A DNA stretch of 64,000 nucleotides. Source: Colocasia esculenta (taxonomy: Eukaryota; Streptophyta; Magnoliopsida; Alismatales; Araceae). Shown one piece after another: positions 56,881-64,000 of this stretch. Position 1 is the stretch's first letter. Each line of letters begins with the position of its first letter. Below the pieces are notes generated by a model that saw only the letters and a list, made by a program, of their open reading frames with translations, did no database searches and was not told where the DNA came from. The stretch covers positions 7,146,712-7,210,711 of the forward strand of contig CM024759.1 in NCBI GenBank assembly GCA_014218235.1, read 5' to 3'. The position numbers and the translations under genes are program-made.

Positions 56881-57305
56881 AATTTTTTCATGCCAACAGT
56901 GGTGTATTGAGTCTCAAGAACCATGTTATTGTTTTTCAATTCTGATGAGTACTTGATGCGTATGCTGGTGATTTTGGTTTCTTCTGACATTGGTATGTGG
57001 AATTTTCTTAATCATCATTGTTGAGAATTTGTATTCCTTCATTGTCTTTCACCATAGCAAACTTGACAAGAGCTTTAGTTGCTGGATGGATTTAAACATG
57101 TCCGCCAGTCTCGGTTGCTCAGTTTCCATTAGAATTTTCTTAGACATATATGCAAGGTATCACAACTTGCTAGTATCTTCTATTGTTGTATCTCTTCTCA
57201 GAGAGAAAAACCTGACTCTTGGCTAGCATTTCTAGATGCATATTTTCCCATTTGATTCAGACACAAGAATTTGCCTTTCACTTCACGCATTGTTCATTTG
57301 CTTTA
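56881..57305. other. Unassigned stretch
   Basis: It begins with CATGCCAACAGTGG, which may be the 3' edge of an LTR holding the arrays at 55,250-56,880. No gene or clear repeat is seen. Confidence 0.3.
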
Positions 57306-58060
57306 TTGAAAGTGACTATGAACATCTGGAGGGGTTTAACTTCATTGCACCCATACCGGAATAGTCACCTTCTTAAAGATTTTGGCAGTTCATTCAGCCA
57401 GAGTCTATCTTTTGCTTGATTTGTTGTTAATTTGTGTTGCAGCACCTGATTTGCTGTTTATTTGATTTGCAAAGTACGATCTTTTGTTTTCTTCAGTGAT
57501 AACTATGAATATCTGAAAGGGTTGTACCTTATTGCAATTACATTGAAACACTCATCTTGGCGAAGATTGTAGGATTTGTACTTCGGTCACTGAGTCTATC
57601 TTTTGTTTAATTTGCTGCTTATTTGACTTGTAAATCATAATCTTTGTGGCCCCCAAACGGTAATTAAGAACACCTGATGGATTTGACTTGTAGATCATGA
57701 TTTTGTCAATGATTTGGTTGGTGCTTTAGACACTCAGTTTTGTTTTGTTTTTCCTGATTTGCTGTTTATTTAATTTGTAGAGTCTAACAATAACACTTGA
57801 AGGGGCCGCACTTCATTGCATTCATGCTGGAATACTCATTTTGGCTAAGATTTTGGGACTTGTATTTCGGTCACTGAATCTGTCTTTTGCTTGTTCTGTT
57901 GTTTACTTGTTTAATGAAACATGATATTTGTCTTCTATTTCCTCCTGTGCCAACTATGAACGTCCAAAGGGGTTTGCTCTTCATGACAATCAGGCTGGAA
58001 ACGTAATCTTGTTCAGAATTTTGTGATCAGCACCTGGGCCAATGAGATTTCATGGAAGCT
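57306..58060. repeat. Degenerate tandem repeat of about 170-290 bp, four copies
   Basis: The theme ACTATGAACATCTGGAGGGG, CTTCATTGCA, GGAATACTCATCTTGG, TTCGGTCACTGAGTCTATCT, TTGCTGTTTATTTG recurs from about 57,313, 57,497, 57,787 and 57,950, with 70-80 percent resemblance. No ORF survives, so this is old non-coding repeat material. Confidence 0.65.
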
Positions 58061-58525
58061 GGTTTGCATAGCTGGCAATCCAGTTCTACAGAAATCATTC
58101 TTGTAATGACTATCTTCTGACTGGCATAGCATTACTTCTTTGTCTTTGACTTTTCTTTGCAAATTGTTCTTTGAAGTTTGTTCTCTTGATTTGACTTATT
58201 ATTTTCTACTTCCCTTTGCCTTTGTAAGCTTGGTCATAGTCCCAAAATTGTGAGGATTTTCTGTTCATCTGTCATCTGTTTTTCCACTAATACAAGCTCT
58301 CTCCCATCATATGTGACTCTGAAAAGAGTACCAACCTGATATTCATAAGTATCTTTCATGCGAGATAACTTCATTCTATGTCTTGCTTTTTAGGAATTTC
58401 TTGAAATTTGAACCATCAGAGGAATATGTCCCTCCGATCAATGGACGGTGTCAATTCTGCACTGTTGACTTCCATTTCTTCTTCGGCCTCTTGATCATTA
58501 TTCAGAACACTAGGCAGCATTCTTC
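58061..58525. other. Unassigned stretch, perhaps decayed pol
   Basis: T-rich sequence. On the minus strand near 58,500-58,430, AEEEMEVNSAEL-like text follows the RNase H remnant, suggesting the linker to integrase. Nothing firmer. Confidence 0.3.
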
Positions 58526-58529
58526 AATT

Positions 58530-58990
58530 TTGTGAACGATTATATTTAAATGACTCCCTGGTGGAATGGCTAGAGAATTTGCCAACTTGGCCAAAGCATT
58601 TACTTTAGAATTTGTGCCTCGACCCTCATGTGACATGTTCTATTTCAAACATGCAAAGCCTTGATGTGAGCTTCATTGTTTTTTGATATTATGGCGACAA
58701 TTCTGGCATGCGTAGTTCATATTTTCCTTTGATTTATAAGATAATAGAGTCCTCTCACTGTGATGATCATCTGAATTCTCATATCTAGGGTGATTTCTAG
58801 CCCTTTTATGAGAGCTTCATATTTGGCTTCATGTGTTTGTCTAAAGAGTACAAAGATGCAGAACCTCACCTTCTGGAAATATGAGGACAATCCAGCTTCC
58901 GCCATCGTGGCAAACATGTCATCTTGAGTTATTTCTGATCTTGAGGCCGGCCCCATTGAAGTATAATCACAAGTGGTTGGTCAAGCTGAT
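58530..58990 (-). pseudogene. Retroelement RNase H fragment
   Basis: The minus strand reads QTHEAKYEALIKGLEITLDM from an ORF at 58,956-58,717, the NEAEYEALIxGLxxAxxM motif of gypsy-type RNase H. After a frame change, VNALAKLANSLAIPPGS near 58,600 corresponds to the domain end. Upstream reverse transcriptase is absent. Confidence 0.6.
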
Positions 58991-59029
58991 TGACTTCTTC
59001 ATTAGAATTTTTTTTTTGCTGACTAGGAA

Positions 59030-59275
59030 TTCAGTGTAGTGGCTTAGGGTTCAATGCTCAACACCAGGAGGTCAAGGGTAAAAATCTTGTCATATCCGTG
59101 TTATTTTACACGTATTGCACTTTTTCCGCTACGTGATAAACCCTGAGTGGAGAGGAGTATGTTATGGGAGGCACTAGGTAAACCCCCTCCCACAGGAGAG
59201 GGAAGAATCGAATCCCCCTCCTATCTTTTGGATAAAAGATGAGTTACTAATTCTCCAACTCCCACCCCCCATCAT
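59030..59275 (+). mobile_element. Possible tRNA-derived SINE
   Basis: TGTAGTGGCTTAGGGTTCAA resembles a pol III A box. GGAGGTCAAGGGTAAAAATC about 30 bp on resembles a degenerate B box (usually GGTTCGAATC). Both are followed by GGAGAGGAGTATG and CCCCCTCCTATC words seen in plant SINE bodies. The B box is mutated and no target duplication was found. Confidence 0.3.
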
Positions 59276-59469
59276 CAGGAAATTCTGTTAAGATAGAAGA
59301 TCTTTTTGGCGTGGGATGTCTTGCAATGAAGTCTTCCATAGCTTGACCTTTAATGGATCTTTAAGGCACAAAAGTGATATCAAATTTCATAACAAGGACA
59401 ACCCACATTCCAAGGTGCCCCAGTAGGGCAGCTGATTCAAAATTTGTTTGAGTGGATTTGCCCAGGATA

Positions 59470-60440
59470 CTAGTTGAACCTCAATGTAGTGCATTCATCT
59501 CTTGTTGAGTATTTTTTTAACTTGCACAATTTTCTTAGCATGGGAGTAGAATTGGAGCTTTTTATCTTTTGATTTAACATGAAATGTGCTTGGGATGTTG
59601 GAAGTATGATACATTTATGTTTTAGACTCAAAAGATTTGTTCTTTTTATTTTTAGGGAATAGTATAATCCATGTCTATTAGTGTTGACTTTAACACTAAG
59701 CATCTCATCAAGCTTTTGTTCCCTTTCATGAGTCTAGACACAGTGTTCTTTTGATCCTCAATTGTTTCTTGCGGATTTCACTTAATTTTTAGAATTTTTT
59801 GAATTCTTCTTGAGCATAATTTTTTTTTGTTTTTAGACTTTCATTCTCAGTTTCAAGCTTTCTATTCTTTTCAAGTGCATCATGATCATGAAACAATTTT
59901 TCAAGTTCAGATATCTTATATCTCAAGGATTCATTCTCAAACACAAATTCTGAACTTTCTTTCTTGCTCTATAGCATCAAAGAATTCACGATCATGAGAT
60001 ATAATATCAATTTGATTCTTTTCTTTGAGAGAAACAGTTTATGCTTGAAGAGTTTTATTTTGCTCATTGATTCTATTTCTTCGAATGTAAAGGTTTCTCT
60101 GTCAGATTTTACCTCTATTTTCTTGCGTACTAAACTCAGACTTTTCCTCTTCAAGCATTGGACTGCACAATCTTCTCCTCATAGGTCGTCTTCAAGTTGT
60201 CCCAAATTTCCTTGGTGGTCCTGCATTCAAGAAGATAAGGAAATTTATTATTGTTAATTACACAATATAGTATATTCAATGTATTGAAATTAACACTTTT
60301 CTTAGCATGTTCAACTGTCCATTTTCTCTCATCCTTAGGCAACTCATGAGCACTATTCTTGATAACATTTCACAACTCAAAATCTTGAGCACGAATAAAC
60401 ACGGTCATGTGAGTTTTCCAAAGAGCATAATTGAACCCAT
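59470..60440 (-). pseudogene. Sire-like copia gag, decayed
   Basis: From about 60,440 leftward the minus strand reads ALWKTHMTVFIRAQDFELWN, then LPKDERKWTVEHAKKSVNFN and TTKEIWDNLKTTYE (UBN2 domain). A Lys/Glu/Ser-rich region (about 60,150-59,760) follows, then VNTNRHGLYYSLK near 59,680, like the QKxNxNRxGLGY box of Sire gag. Stops and frameshifts are frequent. It follows the LTR at 60,447 with almost no leader, so the primer-binding site has been deleted. Confidence 0.65.
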
Positions 60441-61309
60441 CAAATTAAGAGGGGAGGGGTGAATTGGTTATCGTCTAAATAAAAATATTTTTGCATAATA
60501 AATTAAATTCAATTAATCAAATCTACTAAGAGAGATGCACAATGGAAAATAACAATTAAACAGCAATACCAACTATCCTAATGTGAGTAGAATGGAGATA
60601 GGAGCATAATGATATCAAACCACGGGTGCACGTAGGATTTAGAGTGGTTTGGCAAACATTCCACCCCTGTGTGCGCCTACGTCCACTACTCCACACTTCC
60701 GTGAGGATTTATCCACTAGCTTGTTTCCAGGTACAAGCGTAAACCCCCACATAGTTATTTTCAGCGACAACACCAACCCCACCTTGTTTCGGAGATGAGA
60801 CAACCCGATGTGTATACGTCACACACACTCTACACCAACCAAGTGCTCACAAACTGAGCATACACACGATAATGTTCAGCACAAAATTGACAAATCCCAA
60901 TAAGTACTAGTGGAGAAAGGAGTAAAACTGAAAGTAGAAGAATTCCCCCTGTCCAAAATATGGAGAGTTGTTGCAGAAGCAAGAACACTGTTAAAGAACA
61001 TAGATCAATCTCTCCACCAAAAGTTTCGGGACGTTGCTTGGATGTAGTACGACCTTTTAACCAGCAGTTGAGAAGCTTGGATCTAATGATCTTGAAGTTT
61101 TCTTTGGGCTTATTTATATATCTTCAGTAATTCACCCAAAACTAGCTCCAAAGAGATAGAATGTTTGTTGCTTGGTAGGATTTTTTATTTTGGGGCTTGG
61201 CATGGTGGTATATATATGTACCAACCCAAAAGATCCCAACTTCGAAGCAACTATGGGCAGAAACCTATTGGAGGAAAGAGTCCTTCCAAAATAGGAAACT
61301 ATGTTTTCA

Positions 61310-61560
61310 TATTGGTCGGCTGAAATTGCCAAATCGGTCGTCCAATTTTGGACTTAGCCTTGGAATCAACATGTTTCTTCTCCATCAACACACTACACCA
61401 AATCAGTCGTCTGATTTTATGAAATTGGTCGTCCGATTCTTAGACTGTCTCCGGTTCAAACTTTCTAGGAAACCAGGTCGGCTGATTATTCCCAATTGGT
61501 CGATCGAAAAACTGCGTTGTCTCAGTGCCAACATTATTGGCAGGATTAGTCGTCTGATTT
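61310..61560. repeat. AATYGGTCGNCCRATT box pairs
   Basis: Imperfect palindromes such as AATTGGTCGTCCGATT start at 61,310/61,332, 61,401/61,423 and 61,472/61,494, always 22 bp apart. A single box lies near 61,544. Pairs are 71-91 bp apart. Confidence 0.85.
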
Positions 61561-61816
61561 CTTAACATTATTTGTGAGGTCCACTTCAAACATGACTATT
61601 GGACTATTTTGCGACATACTTAACATACAAATTATACCTTCCAATTAAATAAATATATATATATATATATATATATATCAGGATTAGTCGTCTGATTTCT
61701 TAACATTATTTGCGAGGTCCACTTCAAACATGACTATTGGACTATTTTGCGACATACTTAACATACAAATTATACCTTCCAATTAAATATAAATAAATAT
61801 ATATATATATATATAA
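61541..61816. repeat. 138-bp tandem duplication with (AT)n tracts
   Basis: CAGGATTAGTCGTCTGATTT at 61,541 recurs at 61,679. Both units end in AT dinucleotide runs (61,655-61,678 and about 61,797-61,815). Near-identity shows a recent event. Confidence 0.95.
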
Positions 61817-61836
61817 TGCTCAAACCTCAAACAACA

Positions 61837-62460
61837 TGAAACCGTTTCTAACTCTCAATAAGCTTGCCTGAAAATTTGTTCTGCTGGAACATCGGAGAAA
61901 AATGCGTCCAGAGCAGCCGTTGCCTATATCTCCTACAAAACGCGTCTAGCAAAGCTGCCGCTTTTAAGATTAAAACGCGATGCTTGTTGCAGACGCGAAT
62001 AAGGAAATCCTCAAAATCTGCGCACGCAGAGATCGTACTTCTGTCATCATTGCCTCTGAAACGCGACGACAAGAGCCGTCGCGTATCAGATTTTGAATTT
62101 CGCGCGCCTGACAAATCGGTCAGGGGTTATGATGACTTCTGAATCGCGGCGCGACGCCCTTATCTCTGGCGGTTCCTGATTCACGTTGTACCTTATGGAC
62201 GTAAATTAAAATGCCTCTGAAGCGCGGCGAGGAGAGGCGACGCCTTTTTTTATGACGGTTCAAGAAACGCGTCACCTGCACTGGACGCGATTAATGAAGG
62301 TTACAGAAACGGCGCGAGCCTTCTTCTCCGGCTTCTTCTTCTCCCCTCTTTCTCTCTAACCTCTCATTCTCTCAACTCTCTCTATCTCTGATCTCTCTCA
62401 ACTCTCAAGCTCTCTACTCCCTCAACTCTCACCTCTCTCAACTCTCATCTCTCTACTCCC
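61837..62460 (+). promoter_or_regulatory. Upstream region of the PMD gene with GACGCG/CGCGTC words
   Basis: ACGCGTC, GACGCGA, CGCGACG and GGACGC words in both orientations recur about every 30 bp from 61,905 to 62,300, like subterminal repeats of a DNA transposon. The leader at 62,340-62,460 is made of TCTCTCAACTCTCA repeats before the ATG. A TATA box is not evident. Confidence 0.4.
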
Positions 62461-63550
62461 ATGGAGAAACGAGCGGCTTCAAAGCGGCGGCGGGGCTCGA
62501 GTGAGGGAGGCCCGACGGAGGAGACGCCGGCGTCGAGCGAGGTGGGCTCGACGACGGGCGGGGAGGCACTTGCCGTGCCTGGCGAGCTGGCGCTCGTCCC
62601 GGCGGTGGAAGGCGAGGCAACGGCGCCGACGGGCGGTGACGGCGGAGGAGGTGAGGGGGAAGCGGCGACCGGCGGAGATGGTGGCGCAGCGGAAGGCGCG
62701 TGGGAGGAGGCGGCGCCGGCCGATTGGGCAGCGCGACGGCAAGGCTGGGACCCCCCGGTCCGGTGGGAAACGGTAAGTACCCCCCCCCGTTTCATTTCGA
62801 GGGCGAGAGGAGAGGGGAGGCCGGCGTGAGGCGCCGGGAAGAGGGTGGCGAGAATCGCGTCCAAACCAGACGACGCGATTCTCGTCTTCAAATCGCGTCG
62901 CCTGAGGGCGTCGCGATTTGCAACTGAAATGCGCCCACCGTAGTAGACGCCTTTTAGAAGATGAAAGGCGGCCCCTGTTCTGGACGCCTTTCTTGTCAGA
63001 AGTGAAAATTTTTTCCTGCAGAAATGATATATTTGAAGTGTTTGACTTGTTTTCTAACGTGCATTTGCAGGGTGTTATGAGGCCACGGACCATGTGGCCC
63101 TTGGTTGTAGCTGTCTACCGGGGCCTCCCAGACTTCCAGAGAGAGAGAGTCCAGGAGATGGGATTCGGCTCGATCTTGGAGATCGAGCCGTTCTTTGTAG
63201 ATCCCCCATTGATCTAGGTAGTGAGGGATAGGTGGGACCGGGTTAGCCGGGCATTTTTGTTTCCCTGGGGGCATATGGTGCCGAGTTTAGAGGATGTGGC
63301 CCGCATCACAGGGCTTAGAGTAGATGGGGAAACGGTGACGGGGGTCACCTATGCTGACTATACGGAGCTTACCCAGAGCCTCCTGGGTTTGGAGGCCCAT
63401 GGGGATGACCTCGGCGACCGGAGGATGGTCGGCCGTGTAGCACGGTTAGAGTCGCTGGGCCTCGCAGGGGTGAGACAGCGCGCAGACGAGCCCTTGTCGG
63501 CCTTTGTGGAGCGGGCAGCGGGGTTGGCCAGGTTAGCTTATGGCCAGGAC
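62461..63550 (+). pseudogene. Plant mobile domain (PMD) protein, one nonsense codon, 3' cut by MITE
   Basis: Exon 1 is 62,461-62,772: a basic start MEKRAASKRRRGSSEGG, a Gly/Glu/Ala-rich acidic middle, then WDPPVRWET and a GTAAGT donor. Exon 2 starts at 63,071 after TTTGCAG in the same phase. It has the PMD signature: AVYRGLPDFQRERVQEMGFG, ILEIEPFFVDPPLI, then after TAG at 63,215-63,217 RDRWDRVSRAFLFPWG, HMVPSLEDVARITGLRVDGE. The TAG is a likely former CAG. The frame ends at a TAG formed by the tip of the hAT MITE at 63,551, so the rest is lost or lies beyond the window. PMD proteins (MAIL/MAIN relatives) are often transposon-borne; the GACGCG-repeat flank suggests this one is too. Confidence 0.7.
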
Positions 63551-63999
63551 TAGGGGTGTACACAGTTCGGTTCGGTTTCCTCCATTTTTGGAGGAAACCG
63601 AACCGAACCGAATTCAGTTATTGAACCGAACCGAACCGTTCAAACCAAAATCCCAACTGTTCTAATATTTTAAGGGTTTTTCTGATATTTTTTTAAGTTT
63701 TTTTGACATTTTTTTGGCTTGTTTTAGGCAAATTGGCAAAAATGCTGGGTTTTGGGTGGTCGCGAGCTTCGAACTCGCGACCACCCGGCGCAGTGGAGGG
63801 CGCTGACGTGCGCCCTCCACTGCGCCACCCCTTTTTTTTGTTTAATTTCATTATTTATATAACTATATATCTATATTCGGTTTATTTCGATTTCCCAGCT
63901 CCAAACCGAACCGAACCGTGAGGCTCATGAAACCGAACCGAATCGAACCGAACCGGTCGGTTCGGTCTTTCAGTTTGGACCAAATAATGAACACCCCTA
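63551..63999. mobile_element. hAT-type MITE, 449 bp, inserted in the PMD gene
   Basis: Left tip TAGGGGTGTACA, right tip TGAACACCCCTA, with GGTTCGG and CCGAACCGAA words just inside each end. The preceding eight bases are GCCAGGAC; the only base left after the right tip, G at 64,000, fits the same duplication. Inside, at 63,754-63,826, are two perfect hairpins. Confidence 0.75.
63754..63831 (-). ncRNA. tRNA-like twin hairpins with A-box and B-box
   Basis: Hairpin 1 is GGGTGGTCGCGAG (63,754-63,766), loop CTTCGAA, and its perfect complement to 63,786. Hairpin 2 is GGCGCAGTGGAGGGCGC (63,787-63,803), loop TGACGT, and its perfect complement to 63,826. Read on the minus strand, TGGCGCAGTGG (63,827-63,817) fits a pol III A box. 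GAGTTCGAAGCTC (63,776-63,764) fits a B box with a T-arm-like GCGAG/TTCGAAG/CTCGC fold. GGGTGG and CCACCC at the ends could pair as an acceptor stem. No proper anticodon arm exists, so it is not a working tRNA. Confidence 0.5.
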
Positions 64000-64000
64000 G

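Larger units (their letters stand above)
60447..61836 (-). repeat. 5' LTR of the Sire-like copia, minus strand
   Basis: The minus strand begins TGTTGTTTGAGG at 61,836 and ends in CCAATTCACCCCTCCCCTC at about 60,450, the pyrimidine run usual at Sire LTR ends. It carries AATYGGTCG box pairs (61,310-61,510) and a 138-bp duplication with (AT)n. Confidence 0.6.

Noticed and set aside
63754..63831. A genuine tRNA gene
   Set aside because: Only the A box and T-arm parts resemble a tRNA. There is no anticodon arm, and both halves are perfect palindromes.

Overview
This is nuclear DNA from a flowering plant: transposons nested in transposons, with a few host genes on the right. Split plant genes, copia, gypsy, CACTA, Mutator-like and hAT elements and a DMP (DUF679) gene pair all point to an angiosperm. 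The GC-rich exons of the DMP and phosphoesterase genes hint at a monocot, but the species cannot be fixed from the sequence.

Layout. (1) About 1-22,322 reads best as one CACTA (En/Spm) element on the minus strand: CCGTCGG-type subterminal repeats at both ends, a 15-copy 183-bp satellite, a decayed TNPA-like gene and a decayed TNP2 transposase. Upstream of TNP2 are foldbacks, including an inverted repeat made from a DRD1/CLSY-type SNF2 remodeler gene. Inside it, at 11,493-19,792, sits a Mutator-like element with a perfect 9-bp target duplication and 1.1-kb terminal inverted repeats. It carries GRF-finger, plant-transposon-protein, Ulp1 and PB1-like genes but no visible transposase. (2) 22,323-28,458 holds copia debris: a gag interrupted by the CACTA, a Sire-like LTR with an AACGATT array, and a second gag. 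(3) 28,459-40,059 holds two non-coding, long-LTR retrotransposons of one family in inverted orientation. (4) 40,060-48,230 is a decayed Tat-lineage Ty3/gypsy element with a 29-bp tandem repeat and an antisense ORF. (5) 48,336-53,525 is a tandem segmental duplication of a DMP membrane-protein gene, with a hAT MITE between the copies. (6) 54,063-54,330 is the first exon of a secreted metallophosphoesterase. Beyond it, without recognisable further exons, lie tandem arrays, retroelement fragments and a second Sire-like copia LTR plus gag. (7) 62,461-63,550 is a plant-mobile-domain gene with one nonsense codon, cut by a hAT MITE that ends at the window edge and carries twin perfect hairpins.

Two observations stand out. 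First, 10-bp palindromes of the form YTGTCGACAR occur in pairs whose starts are 21 bp apart (22 bp in two pairs). They appear in two unrelated element types, the Mutator-like element and the long-LTR elements. Two Sire-like LTRs show the same 21-22 bp pairing with different box sequences. Second, the foldback of an RNA-directed-DNA-methylation remodeler fragment inside a CACTA element recalls the rice CACTA-borne miR820 that targets DRM2. Most transposon genes are broken by stops that look like C-to-T or G-to-A changes, as expected of methylated, silenced DNA.
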